Counted from the stretch's first letter, positions 26,488-35,191 are shown. The stretch: DNA of 64,000 bases from Streptomyces roseolus (GCF_014649855.1 NZ_BMTV01000032.1:1-64000); one strand, 5' to 3'. A program made the numbers and translations. Notes: a model not told the origin generated them from the sequence alone.

Positions 26488-26967
26488 ATGCCCGAACGCC
26501 CCGTGGTCAAGCGCACCGCACGCGCCATCCTGCTCGACGGAGACGACCTCATCCTCATCAAGCGCACCAAGCCGGGGATGGATCCCTACTGGGTGACGCC
26601 CGGCGGCGGCGTCGAGCCCTCCGACTCCACCGTCGTCGAAGCCCTGCACCGCGAGGTGCACGAGGAGCTCGGCGCCAAGATCGTCGACGTGGTCCCCTGT
26701 TTCGTCGACACCGTCGAGCACATCGTCGACGGCGGGGTCTCCGGCGTGAAGGTCCAGCACTTCTTCGTCTGCCGGCTCGAATCGATGGACCTCAGCCTGC
26801 GGCACGGCCCCGAGGTGGACGAACCGGTCGGCGAGTACGAGATCGTCCGGGTGCCCTTCAACCGCGTCGGGATCGCCGCCGTCCACCTGGTGCCGCTCTC
26901 ACTGCGCCACTACCTCGACGGCAACATCGAGGGCGTCCGCGCCATGCACGCCCCCGACCTCGGCTGA
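26488..26967 (+). CDS. NUDIX hydrolase, 159 aa
   Basis: Nudix enzymes cleave nucleoside diphosphates linked to another group. The core REVHEELG lies at residues 55-62 in the segment PGGGVEPSDSTVVEALHREV. The Glu that normally follows five residues after the first Gly is replaced by Asp/Ser, a small deviation from GX5EX7REUXEEXGU. The substrate is unknown. Its last 69 bp overlap the tail of the minus-strand globin-reductase gene. Confidence 0.9.
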   Translation: MPERPVVKRTARAILLDGDDLILIKRTKPGMDPYWVTPGGGVEPSDSTVVEALHREVHEELGAKIVDVVPCFVDTVEHIVDGGVSGVKVQHFFVCRLESMDLSLRHGPEVDEPVGEYEIVRVPFNRVGIAAVHLVPLSLRHYLDGNIEGVRAMHAPDLG

Positions 26968-28131
26968 CCCGGCCCCCACCGTGGCGAGCTCCGCCAGGAA
27001 GTCGTGGCGGATCCGCTCGGTGGGGACCCCCGAGCCGCGGAGCACGTCGATGCCCTCCCGGACCATGCCGAGCGGTCCCGAGAGATAGGCGTCCCGCTCG
27101 GTCCAGGGGCCCGCCGCCCGGACGGCCTGCGGCAGCGGTCCCTGCGCCTCGGTGACGGGATGGACGGCGAGCCACGGGAAGGTCCGCTGGAGCCGCAACA
27201 GGGTGTCGATGTCGTAGAGGTCCTGGCCGCTGCGAGCGCCGTAGAACACGTCGACCTTCCTGCGGTCGCCGTGCTCGGCGACGTCCTCGACCAGCGCCTT
27301 GATCGGCGCGATGCCGGTCCCGCCGCCCAGGCAGAGCAGCCCGGAGTCGGTGGCGTGGTCGACCGTCATGGAGCCCGTCGGCGGGCCGAGGCGGAGCACG
27401 TCCCCCGGCCGGGCACGGTGGACCAGCGCTCGGGAGACCCACCCCGCCGGGACCGCCTTCACATGGAGGGTGAGCAGTCCGTCCGGACGGGGCGCCGAGG
27501 CGAAGGAGTAGTGCCGCCAGACGCGCGGCCACCAGGGCGTCTCCAGCGTGGTGAACTGCCCGGCGAGGAACGGGTAGGGCGCGTCGGGCCGCAGGGTGAG
27601 CACCGCGATGTCGGGGGTCCGCAGGTCGTGCGAGACCACCTCGGCCTGCCACCAGGCCGGTGCCCGCGTCTCGTCCTCGGCGGCCGCGTCGATCATGATC
27701 TGCGAGATCGCCGTGTACGCCCGGACCCAGGCCGCCTCGGTCTCCCCGTCCCAGCTCCGCTCCGCGTACCGCGCGAGCGCGCCGATCAGCGCCTCGCCGA
27801 CCGCCGGATAGTGGGCGGCCTCGACGCCGTACTTCCGGTGTCCCCGGCCGAGATGACCCAGGTACTCGACGAGGAAGGCGCTGTCGTCCATCCGCTCGGC
27901 GACCGTGAGCAGGGCCTTGAGCAGGCGGTCCCGCTGGGTGTCCATCGCGGCCGGGAACAGCTCGCGCAGGGCCGGGGTCCGGAGGAAGAGCAGGGCGTAG
28001 AAGTACGAGGTCACCTTGTCGGCGACCGGTGCGATCTCCTCGAGGGTGCGACGGACGAGCACCGCGTCGGGGGAGGGCTCTGGTATTCGGGCCCCCGTCC
28101 CGCCCGTCGTACTGGTCGGACCATCCATCAT
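26899..28131 (-). CDS. Globin-FAD/NAD reductase (flavohaemoglobin-like), 410 aa
   Basis: A globin domain (about residues 12-150) with proximal His in GVEAAHYPAVGEALIGAL is fused to a ferredoxin-reductase-type module. The FAD motif is RHYSFASAP and the NAD motif is LCLGGGTGIAPIKAL. Such proteins commonly oxidise nitric oxide to nitrate. ATG at 28131 (MMDGPT) is chosen because the upstream frame lacks homology. The C-terminal 25 or so residues after RIRHDFLAEL lie antisense to the NUDIX gene and look non-conserved, so the overlap may reflect loss of an earlier stop codon. Confidence 0.9.
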   Translation of the reverse strand: MMDGPTSTTGGTGARIPEPSPDAVLVRRTLEEIAPVADKVTSYFYALLFLRTPALRELFPAAMDTQRDRLLKALLTVAERMDDSAFLVEYLGHLGRGHRKYGVEAAHYPAVGEALIGALARYAERSWDGETEAAWVRAYTAISQIMIDAAAEDETRAPAWWQAEVVSHDLRTPDIAVLTLRPDAPYPFLAGQFTTLETPWWPRVWRHYSFASAPRPDGLLTLHVKAVPAGWVSRALVHRARPGDVLRLGPPTGSMTVDHATDSGLLCLGGGTGIAPIKALVEDVAEHGDRRKVDVFYGARSGQDLYDIDTLLRLQRTFPWLAVHPVTEAQGPLPQAVRAAGPWTERDAYLSGPLGMVREGIDVLRGSGVPTERIRHDFLAELATVGAGSAEVGGVHGADALDVAVEVVAQ

Positions 28132-28265
28132 GTGCCTCGCCTCACGCAGCCGGCTTCCGTGTTCGCAGCATGGCGGCCCACGGAGGGACTTCGGGCGGAA
28201 AGCGGTGTTCTCGGGCCAAAGGGCGGGGTTGCGGACTAGGCTCCACTCTTTCGGCGCGCTCGGGT

Positions 28266-28279
28266 GTTTCACGTGAAAC
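28266..28279. promoter_or_regulatory. parS: parS site between globin and GNAT genes
   Basis: A perfect GTTTCACGTGAAAC in the divergent intergenic region, between the globin-reductase start and the GNAT start. Confidence 0.95.
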
Positions 28280-28364
28280 GACGACGGAATCCCAGGGCCG
28301 AAAACTCCTGGCAGGACGGAAAACCCCTGGACGGAAGATCACCGCGTCGGAGACCCTGGCCGTC

Positions 28365-29228
28365 ATGCCGATCTCCCCCACCGCTCTCGCCGAGCTCCCC
28401 ATCCGGCGTCTCGACTCCGCCGATCTCCTGGCCTGTGCCGATCTCTCCGAGAACCGCGGCTGGCCGCGCGAGGAGCACAAGTGGGGCCTGCTGCTCGCCG
28501 CGGGCACCGGGTACGGCATCGACTCCCCGGACGGCGAGGGTCTGCTCGCCTGTTGCGTGGTCACCTCCTACGGCCCCGGCCTCGCGGCCATCGGCATGGT
28601 GCTCGTCGACCGGCGTCATGCCCGACAGGGTGTGGGGCGCCGGCTGATGCGCCACGTCGTGGAGCAGGCCGGGGAAACCCCGCTGACCCTCCATGCGACG
28701 CCGAACGGGCAGCCGCTCTACGAGGGACTCGGTTTCACCGAGATCGGCCGCGCCGAGATGGTGAAGGGGCGTTTCTCCGCCACCGTGCCCGCGCCCGGGA
28801 TCACGGTCCGCCCGGCCACCGCGGAAGACCTCCAGGAAGTGCTCCGCCTCGACCACGAGATCTTCGGCCTGGACCGCACTCCGCTGATCACCCGGCTCCC
28901 GGCCTTCGCCGACCATCTGCGGGTCGCCGTCGAGGACGGCGCGATCACCGGCTTCGCCGCCGCCTGGCCCAACATGGACACCCATGTCGTCGGGCCGCTG
29001 ATCGCCCGTGACACCGCCACCGCCCAGGCGCTCGTCGCCTCGCTGGCCGCCGCCACGGACCGTCCGCTCCGCACCGACGTCGACGTCCGCCACACCGAGC
29101 TCCTCGACTGGCTCAAGGGGAACGGCCTCGACCCGATCATCGAGAACGCGGTGATGATCCGCTCCGCCCCGGGCCTCCCCGGCGACATCTCCCGCCGCTT
29201 CGCCCCGCTGACCGTCGCGGCGGGCTGA
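28365..29228 (+). CDS. Tandem GNAT-fold N-acetyltransferase, 287 aa
   Basis: Two GNAT-like halves are visible. The first has the acetyl-CoA loop RRHARQGVGRRLM near residue 85. The second begins about residue 145 (ITVRPATAEDLQEVLRLDHEIF) and lacks an obvious acetyl-CoA loop, so it may be structural. The architecture is common in Streptomyces; the substrate is unknown. The ATG at 28365 is chosen because the sequence upstream has no homology. Confidence 0.85.
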   Translation: MPISPTALAELPIRRLDSADLLACADLSENRGWPREEHKWGLLLAAGTGYGIDSPDGEGLLACCVVTSYGPGLAAIGMVLVDRRHARQGVGRRLMRHVVEQAGETPLTLHATPNGQPLYEGLGFTEIGRAEMVKGRFSATVPAPGITVRPATAEDLQEVLRLDHEIFGLDRTPLITRLPAFADHLRVAVEDGAITGFAAAWPNMDTHVVGPLIARDTATAQALVASLAAATDRPLRTDVDVRHTELLDWLKGNGLDPIIENAVMIRSAPGLPGDISRRFAPLTVAAG

Positions 29229-29347
29229 CCTCCGGGGCCGAGCGGCCACCCTGGGACCACATGCTTGCAGACGCGCACTATTGCGAGCCATCGTCTACTC
29301 TGGATCCCGAGCCGCCCGACCGACCAGGAGAGGTACGAGGAGAGACC

Positions 29348-29806
29348 ATGACCGCGACGGATCCCGCCCTCACCGCACTCGCGCAGCGCTGGTGCGCCCT
29401 CTCCCTGCTGCACGGCCGGATCGAGTCCCACATCGAGCGCGCCCTGGAGTCCGGGCACGGCCTGAGCGCCCGCGAGTACTCGCTCCTCGACGTCCTCAGC
29501 CGCCAGCACGACGGACCCGGCGGACACCTCCAGATGAAGCAGGTCGCCGACGCCGTGGTGCTCAGCCAGAGCGCCACCACCCGGCTGGTCACGCGCCTGG
29601 AGGACCGGGGCCTGCTCACCCGCTACCTCTGTGCCACCGACCGGCGCGGCATCTACACGGACGTCACCGAGTCCGGCCAGAAGCTGCTCGCGGAGGCCCG
29701 CCCCACCAACGACCGGGCCCTGCGCGAGGCCCTGGACGAGGCCGCGAAGAACCCCGAGCTCGCTCCCCTGGTCCAGGTCCTCGAAGGCGAGACCGTCGGC
29801 GCCTGA
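29348..29806 (+). CDS. MarR-family regulator, 152 aa
   Basis: This is a winged-helix MarR-type dimeric repressor. The HTH is LQMKQVADAVVLSQSATTRLV followed by the wing LEDRGLLTRYLCATDRRGIYTDV (both partly quoted). GAGGAGA lies 6 nt before the ATG at 29348. It is followed 27 bp later by a GNAT gene in the same direction, a likely operon partner. MarR proteins usually respond to phenolics, oxidants or antibiotics; the ligand is unknown. Confidence 0.93.
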   Translation: MTATDPALTALAQRWCALSLLHGRIESHIERALESGHGLSAREYSLLDVLSRQHDGPGGHLQMKQVADAVVLSQSATTRLVTRLEDRGLLTRYLCATDRRGIYTDVTESGQKLLAEARPTNDRALREALDEAAKNPELAPLVQVLEGETVGA

Positions 29807-29833
29807 CGATCGGCCTCGCCGTACGCTGCGGGC

Positions 29834-30286
29834 ATGAGTGATCTTGAGATCCGTCCCGCGACCGCCGAGGACGTGCCGGCCATCGTCGCGATGCTCGCCG
29901 ACGACCCCCTCGGCGCCCAGCGGGAGTCCCCGGACGACCCCGTGCCGTACCTCTCCGCCTTCGCCCGGCTCGCGGAGGACCCGAACCAGCACCTCGTGGT
30001 GGCCGCGCGCGACGGAAGGGTCGTCGGCACGCTCCAGCTGACGATCATCCCTGGGCTCTCCCGGCGCGGCGCCACCCGCGGGCTGATCGAGGGCGTGCGG
30101 ATCCACGCCGACGAGCGCGGCAGCGGCCTGGGCACCCGGCTCATCGAGTGGGCCGTCGAGGAATCCCGGCGCCTGGAGTGCGTCCTGGTCCAGCTGACCT
30201 CCGACGTCACCCGCACCGACGCGCTCCGCTTCTACGAGCGGCTCGGTTTCGAGGCGAGCCACGTGGGCTTCAAGCTCGCGCTCTGA
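29834..30286 (+). CDS. GNAT-family N-acetyltransferase, 150 aa
   Basis: This is a single GNAT domain: IRPATAEDVPAIVAML at the N terminus, VVAARDGRVVGTLQLTII, the acetyl-CoA binding ADERGSGLGTRLIEWAV (R/Q-x-x-G-x-G/A), and ALRFYERLGFEASHVGFKL at the end. It is downstream of, and probably co-transcribed with, the MarR gene. The substrate is unknown, perhaps an amine or antibiotic. Confidence 0.92.
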   Translation: MSDLEIRPATAEDVPAIVAMLADDPLGAQRESPDDPVPYLSAFARLAEDPNQHLVVAARDGRVVGTLQLTIIPGLSRRGATRGLIEGVRIHADERGSGLGTRLIEWAVEESRRLECVLVQLTSDVTRTDALRFYERLGFEASHVGFKLAL

Positions 30287-30304
30287 CTCTCGGCGGATGC
30301 CCGT

Positions 30305-30318
30305 GTTTCACGTGAAAC
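30305..30318. promoter_or_regulatory. parS: parS site between convergent genes
   Basis: A perfect GTTTCACGTGAAAC, extended to the full 16-bp palindrome TGTTTCACGTGAAACA (30304-30319). It lies between the convergent GNAT and serine hydrolase genes. Confidence 0.96.
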
Positions 30319-30397
30319 ACTGGCATCCGAGTCACCTGGGCCGAGTCATCTGGCCTGGGCCCTCCGGGCCGGGTCACCCGGGCCGGGTGGGGCCGGG

Positions 30398-31780
30398 TCA
30401 GAGCCCCCGCCACCCCTGCTCGTCCACCCCGCCCGGAACCGCGTCCCCGGGCTCGTACGGCTCCCGGGTGAAGACGAAGGAGCCGAGGTCGAGATGGCTG
30501 ACGCTGCCGTCGGGACGCCGCACCACACGGAGCCGCTCCCCCGCGTAGTACCCGTCGAGCCCGATCCAGCCGCCCTCGGGCAGCGCCCGGAAGCGGGCGC
30601 CGCGGCCGGGCCCGCGCAGGGGCTCCAGGGCCACCCCGCCCTCCGCGCCGAGCCGCAGACCGTACGAGTACGTCCCCCAGTACCAGGGGCCGGTCAGCGC
30701 CAGGAGCTCCTGGTCGACCTCGGCCTCGGGCAGCGGACGCCACGGCTCGGGGAACCGCGGCTCGGCCTCCGCCACGATCCGTACGAGGTCGGTGGCGACG
30801 AGCCCGGGCTGCGGGCCGCTCGTGGCGTTGGCGAGCGCCACGCCGACCAGGCCCTCCTCGACGTCCACCCAGAGGCCCGCGACGAAGCCCGGCAGCGAAC
30901 CGCCGTGTCCGATGAGCGTGCCGCTCTCCTTCCGGGCCACCTGGAGACCGAGGCCGTACCCCATCAGCGGATCCCCGATCGCCGGGGGACCCACGGGGAC
31001 CCGCATCTCGGCGACGGAGGAGGCGCTCAGCACCCGCTCGTCGCCCTCCGCGAGGAAGACGCCGAACCGGCAGAGGTCCGCCGCCGTCGACCACAGCCGG
31101 CCGGCCGCGCCCATCACCCCGAGGTCCTCGGAAGGCTCCGGAAGCATCACATCGGCCCAGGGGTGCACCGCCCAGCCCCCGGCGTGCGGGGCGACGGGCT
31201 CCCCCGTCGTCCGGTCCATTCCCAGCGGCTCCAGGATCTCGGTGCGCAGCGCCTCCTCCCAGGAGACCCCGCGCACCGCCTCGACCAGCGCGCCGAGCAG
31301 GGTGTAGCCAGGGTTGGAGTAGTGGAAGGTGCGGCCCGCGGGGTGGAGCACGGGCGTCTCCCCCAGCACGTCGGAGAGCTCGGGCCGCGAGGACCCGGGT
31401 GTCCGCTCCCACCAGGGCGAGGGGGACTCCGCCGCGAGTCCCGCGGTGTGGCCGAGCAGCTGGGCGATGGTCGCCTCGCCCACTCCGGTGCCGGGCAGGT
31501 GCTTCTCCAGCGGGTCGTCGAGCCCGAGCAGCCCCTCGTCCCTCAGCCTGAGGACGAGGACGGCGGTGAACACCTTGGTGATCGAGCCGATCCGGTACTG
31601 CGTGTCGGCGTCCGGGGCATGGCCGTCGACACAGCTGCGGGAGCCGCTCCACACCATCGCTCCCCCGCGGGCTACGGCGCCCACGAACGACGGCGCGCGG
31701 CCCTCGCTCTGGGCGCGGGCCACGCGGTGCAGCAGGGAACGCTCGGTGGTGGGCAGAAGGGCTTCGAAGGCTGAGGTCAT
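30398..31780 (-). CDS. Beta-lactamase-fold serine hydrolase, 460 aa
   Basis: This is a class C/esterase-type serine hydrolase. SxxK is S66-I-T-K69 in YRIGSITKVFTA, YxN is Y154-S-N156 in FHYSNPGY, and the third motif is HGGSLPGF. A C-terminal all-beta domain follows. No signal peptide is seen, so it is likely cytoplasmic, arguing against a secreted beta-lactamase or DD-peptidase. The start is either 31780 (MTSAFEALLP) or 31792 (MIVRMTS); neither has a strong ribosome site. It lies 37 bp after the dnaB stop on the same strand. Confidence 0.88.
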   Translation of the reverse strand: MTSAFEALLPTTERSLLHRVARAQSEGRAPSFVGAVARGGAMVWSGSRSCVDGHAPDADTQYRIGSITKVFTAVLVLRLRDEGLLGLDDPLEKHLPGTGVGEATIAQLLGHTAGLAAESPSPWWERTPGSSRPELSDVLGETPVLHPAGRTFHYSNPGYTLLGALVEAVRGVSWEEALRTEILEPLGMDRTTGEPVAPHAGGWAVHPWADVMLPEPSEDLGVMGAAGRLWSTAADLCRFGVFLAEGDERVLSASSVAEMRVPVGPPAIGDPLMGYGLGLQVARKESGTLIGHGGSLPGFVAGLWVDVEEGLVGVALANATSGPQPGLVATDLVRIVAEAEPRFPEPWRPLPEAEVDQELLALTGPWYWGTYSYGLRLGAEGGVALEPLRGPGRGARFRALPEGGWIGLDGYYAGERLRVVRRPDGSVSHLDLGSFVFTREPYEPGDAVPGGVDEQGWRGL

Positions 31781-31817
31781 GCGAACGATCATGCCTTGGC
31801 GCCCCGCCGCGGCACGA

Positions 31818-33311
31818 TCAGGTTTGTGCCATGTCCACGAAGCGCGAGTAGTGGCCCTGGAAGGCCACGGTGATCGTGGCCGTGGGGCCGTTACGGTGCT
31901 TGCCGACGATGATGTCGGCCTCGCCGGCGCGCGGCGACTCCTTCTCGTAGGCGTCCTCGCGGTGGAGCAGGATGACCATGTCGGCGTCCTGCTCGATGGA
32001 ACCGGACTCACGGAGGTCGGAGACCATCGGCTTCTTGTCGGTGCGCTGCTCGGGGCCACGGTTCAGCTGGGAGAGCGCGATCACCGGGAGCTCCAGCTCC
32101 TTGGCGAGGAGCTTGAGGTTTCGCGACATGTCGGAGACCTCCTGCTGACGGCTCTCCTGCCGCTTGGAACCGCCGGACTGCATCAGCTGGAGGTAGTCGA
32201 TGATGACCAGCTTGAGGCCGTTGCGCTGCTTGAGCCGGCGGCACTTGGCGCGGATCTCCATCATCGACAGGTTCGGGGAGTCGTCGATGTAGAGCGGCGC
32301 CTGGGAGACGTCGGGCATGCGGCGGGCGAGCCGGGTCCAGTCCTCGTCGGTCATCGTGCCGGAGCGCATGTGGTGCAGGGCGACCCGCGCCTCGGCGGAC
32401 AGCAGGCGCATCGCGATCTCGTTGCGGCCCATTTCGAGGGAGAAGATGACGCTGGGCAGGTTGTGCTTGATCGAGGCGGCCCGGGCGAAGTCCAGGGCGA
32501 GGGTCGACTTACCCATGGCGGGCCGGGCCGCGATGATGATCATCTGGCCGGGGTGGAGGCCGTTGGTGAGCGAGTCGAGGTCGCTGAAGCCGGTGGGCAC
32601 ACCGGTCATCTCGCCGCTGCGGGAGCCGATCGCCTCGATCTCGTCGAGCGCGCCCTCCATGATGTCGCCGAGCGGCAGGTAGTCCTCGGTGGTCCGCTGC
32701 TCGGTGACCTTGTAGATCTCCGCCTGGGCCGAGTTCACGATCTCGTCGACGTCGCCGTCGGCCGCGTAACCCATCTGCGTGATCTTGGTTCCGGCCTCCA
32801 CGAGCCGACGCAGCACGGCCCGCTCGTGGACGATCTCCGCGTAGTACGAGGCGTTCGCCGCGGTGGGCACCGACTGGACGAGGGTGTGCAGGTAGGAGGC
32901 GCCGCCGACGCGGTTGATCTCGCCGCGCTTGGTGAGCTCGGCACCGACCGTGATGGGGTCGGCGGGCTCACCCTTGGCGTAGAGGTCGAGGATCGCGCCG
33001 AAGACGGTCTCGTGCGCGGGCTTGTAGAAGTCGTGACCCTTGATGATCTCCACGACGTCGGCGATGGCGTCCTTGGAGAGCAGCATGCCGCCGAGCACCG
33101 ACTGCTCGGCGTCGAGGTCCTGCGGGGGCACCCGCTCGAAGCCGACGAGGCCGCCGTCCCAGGGACCGTCGCTGCCGCGCTCGTGCTGCTCCTCACGGCT
33201 CCGGCCGCGCCCGCGGCCCTCGCCTCGCCCTTCGCTCCGCGTGCGGACGGGCAGCCGGTCGCTCGGTCCGCCGTCTGCCCAAGGGTCGTCCATGGGCTCG
33301 GGAACGCTCAC
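31818..33311 (-). CDS. dnaB: Replicative DNA helicase DnaB, 497 aa
   Basis: This is the hexameric 5'-3' helicase of the replication fork. The N-terminal domain (PPQDLDAEQSVLGGMLLSKDAI, from residue 62) is preceded by an Arg/Gly-rich actinobacterial extension. The RecA-like domain carries Walker A ARPAMGKS (residues 262-269) and Walker B VIIDYLQLM. No intein is inserted. GTG at 33311 is preceded by AAGAGGTGGCGG. The upstream intergenic region contains several DnaA boxes. Confidence 0.98.
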   Translation of the reverse strand: MSVPEPMDDPWADGGPSDRLPVRTRSEGRGEGRGRGRSREEQHERGSDGPWDGGLVGFERVPPQDLDAEQSVLGGMLLSKDAIADVVEIIKGHDFYKPAHETVFGAILDLYAKGEPADPITVGAELTKRGEINRVGGASYLHTLVQSVPTAANASYYAEIVHERAVLRRLVEAGTKITQMGYAADGDVDEIVNSAQAEIYKVTEQRTTEDYLPLGDIMEGALDEIEAIGSRSGEMTGVPTGFSDLDSLTNGLHPGQMIIIAARPAMGKSTLALDFARAASIKHNLPSVIFSLEMGRNEIAMRLLSAEARVALHHMRSGTMTDEDWTRLARRMPDVSQAPLYIDDSPNLSMMEIRAKCRRLKQRNGLKLVIIDYLQLMQSGGSKRQESRQQEVSDMSRNLKLLAKELELPVIALSQLNRGPEQRTDKKPMVSDLRESGSIEQDADMVILLHREDAYEKESPRAGEADIIVGKHRNGPTATITVAFQGHYSRFVDMAQT

Positions 33312-33458
33312 CCGCCACCTCTTCCCGTCCGCTCAGCGGACCTCGCCGTGCCACTCCTTCTTACGCCACGGCCTTGGTCAAAGAGTGGCTTTGCGTCCGG
33401 TTCTGACGCGTCGGGCGCCGGTCCACGGTAGGCCCGGGAGGGGCGTCAGCCAACCTGG

Positions 33459-33721
33459 TTATCCACAGGCCCTGTGGGTGAAGGCCCCAATGCTGTGGAT
33501 AAGCCGCCGGATCCTGTGCACGGACCGGGGGACAGGCATGTGGACAAACTCATAGCCCCCTCCTCGATGCGGCTCTGACCTGCACCTTTTCCATCCACGG
33601 GCTGTGGGGGAGAAAAACTTTTGCGCGGGGACCACGAACAGAACAAACAGCCCACACCCGAAGTCCCGATCCCTCTGAAAGTAAGGATCACTAATCCATT
33701 GCATCACTTACCTGTGGACGA
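33459..33721. promoter_or_regulatory. DnaA-box cluster between dnaB and the MATE gene
   Basis: Perfect or near-perfect DnaA boxes: TTATCCACA at 33459-33467; its inverse TGTGGATAA at 33494-33502; TGTGGACAA (inverse of the Streptomyces consensus TTGTCCACA) at 33541-33549; and TGTGGACGA (8 of 9) at 33713-33721. The 424-bp gap also contains unusually AT-rich sequence for this genome (for example near 33680-33710). It is not oriC itself, which should lie by dnaA, but it may bind DnaA and affect initiation or dnaB transcription. Confidence 0.8.
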
Positions 33722-33735
33722 TTAGATTGGCCCTC

Positions 33736-35073
33736 ATGACCCAGGCCCCCACGAGCTCCAAGGCCACGCTGCGCCGGCACGACCGCGAGATCCTGTCGCT
33801 CGCCCTGCCGGCCTTCGGCGCCCTCGTCGCCGAGCCGCTCTTCCTCATGGTGGACAGCGCCATCGTGGGGCACCTCGGCACCCCACAGCTCGCGGGCCTC
33901 GCCATCGCCGGCGCCCTGCTCTCCACCTTCGTCAGCGTCTTCGTCTTCCTCGCCTACGCCACCACGGCCGCCGTCGCCCGACGGGTCGGCGCGGGCGATC
34001 TGCCCGCCGCCCTCCGGCAGGGCATCGACGGCATCTGGCTGGCCCTGCTCCTCGGGCTCGCCCTCATCGCGGTCACCCTCCCCCTGGCCCCCTGGCTGGT
34101 CGAGGCCTTCGGCGCCTCCGACACCGCGGCGCCCCACGCGACCACGTATCTGCGAATCTCCCTCCTGGGCATTCCCGCGATGCTGATCGTCCTGGCCGCC
34201 ACCGGTGTCCTGCGCGGGCTCCAGGACACCCGCACCCCGCTCTACGTGGCCGTCGGCGGCTTCGCGGCCAACGGCGCCCTGAACCTCGGACTGGTCTACG
34301 GCGCCGGGCTCGGCATCGCGGGCTCCGCCTGGGGCACCGTCATCGCCCAGTGCGGCATGGCCGCCGCGTACCTCTTCGTGGTCGTCCGGGGTGCCCGGCG
34401 CCACGGAGCCTCGCTCCGGCCCGATGCCGCCGGCATCCGGGCCTCGGCCCAGGCGGGCGTCCCCCTCCTGGTCCGTACGCTCTCGCTGCGCGCCGCCCTG
34501 ATGATCGCCACCGCCGTCGCCGCCCGTCTGGGCGACACCGAGGTCGCCGCCCACCAGATCATCCTCTCGCTGTGGAGCCTGATGGCCTTCGCCCTGGACG
34601 CCATCGCCATCGCGGGCCAGGCCATCATCGGTCGCTATCTGGGTGCCGACGACGCCGAGGGCGCCCGCCAGGTCTGCCGCCGGATGGTCCAGTGGGGCGT
34701 CGTCTCCGGAGTGGTCCTCGGGCTGCTGCTCGTCCTGAGCCGCCCGCTCTTCATCCCGCTCTTCACCGGCGACCCCGCCGTCCGGTCCACCCTGCTGCCG
34801 GCCCTGCTCGTCGTGGCCCTGTCGCAGCCGATCTCCGGCGTCGTCTTCGTCCTCGACGGCGTCCTCATGGGCGCGGGAGACGGTCCCTACCTCGCTTGGG
34901 CGATGCTGCTCACCCTGGCGGTCTTCGCACCGGTCGCCCTGCTCGTGCCCGTGGTCGGCGGCGGGCTGACCGCACTCTGGTGGGCGATGACGCTGATGAT
35001 GACGGTCCGGCTGGCCACCCTCTGGTTCCGGATGCGCTCCGGCCGCTGGATCGTCACGGGCGCCACTCGCTGA
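33736..35073 (+). CDS. MATE-family efflux transporter (DinF-like), 445 aa
   Basis: This multidrug/toxin extrusion transporter of twelve membrane helices is driven by H+ or Na+. Landmarks are the N-terminal ILSLALPAFGALVAEPLFLM, VDSAIVGHLGTPQLAGLAIA, and the repeat of this pattern in the second half (AAHQIILSLWSLMAFALDA). The ATG at 33736 has no Shine-Dalgarno sequence. A TAGATT hexamer at 33724-33729 would start transcription at about the ATG, so the mRNA may be leaderless. It converges with rplI. Confidence 0.93.
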   Translation: MTQAPTSSKATLRRHDREILSLALPAFGALVAEPLFLMVDSAIVGHLGTPQLAGLAIAGALLSTFVSVFVFLAYATTAAVARRVGAGDLPAALRQGIDGIWLALLLGLALIAVTLPLAPWLVEAFGASDTAAPHATTYLRISLLGIPAMLIVLAATGVLRGLQDTRTPLYVAVGGFAANGALNLGLVYGAGLGIAGSAWGTVIAQCGMAAAYLFVVVRGARRHGASLRPDAAGIRASAQAGVPLLVRTLSLRAALMIATAVAARLGDTEVAAHQIILSLWSLMAFALDAIAIAGQAIIGRYLGADDAEGARQVCRRMVQWGVVSGVVLGLLLVLSRPLFIPLFTGDPAVRSTLLPALLVVALSQPISGVVFVLDGVLMGAGDGPYLAWAMLLTLAVFAPVALLVPVVGGGLTALWWAMTLMMTVRLATLWFRMRSGRWIVTGATR

Positions 35074-35084
35074 CCGGGGGCGGT

Positions 35085-35098
35085 GTTTCACGTGAAAC
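35085..35098. promoter_or_regulatory. parS: parS site, first of a pair
   Basis: A perfect GTTTCACGTGAAAC just after the MATE stop codon, 37 bp (start to start) from the next parS. Confidence 0.95.
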
Positions 35099-35121
35099 GC
35101 CGCAAAGAGCCACAAGCGCCT

Positions 35122-35135
35122 GTTTCACGTGAAAC
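35122..35135. promoter_or_regulatory. parS: parS site, second of a pair
   Basis: A perfect GTTTCACGTGAAAC, directly beside the terminator stem at 35138. Confidence 0.95.
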
Positions 35136-35137
35136 GG

Positions 35138-35174
35138 CGGATGGGCCGCCCCCCAGCGGGGAGCGGCCCATCCG
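35138..35174. terminator. Bidirectional terminator between MATE and rplI
   Basis: Perfect 12-bp arms CGGATGGGCCGC (35138-35149) and GCGGCCCATCCG (35163-35174) with a 13-nt loop, between convergent genes. Confidence 0.88.
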
Positions 35175-35191
35175 TACTGCTGAGCGCAGCG

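Noticed and set aside
30398..31780. Secreted beta-lactamase resistance gene
   Set aside because: The serine hydrolase motifs are present, but I see no signal peptide and there is an extra C-terminal domain, which points to a cytoplasmic esterase/peptidase-like enzyme.
31818..33311. Intein or split helicase in dnaB
   Set aside because: The Walker A and flanking motifs are continuous and the length is normal.
33459..33721. oriC
   Set aside because: There are too few DnaA boxes and dnaA/dnaN are not adjacent. In Streptomyces oriC lies between dnaA and dnaN, beyond the right edge.
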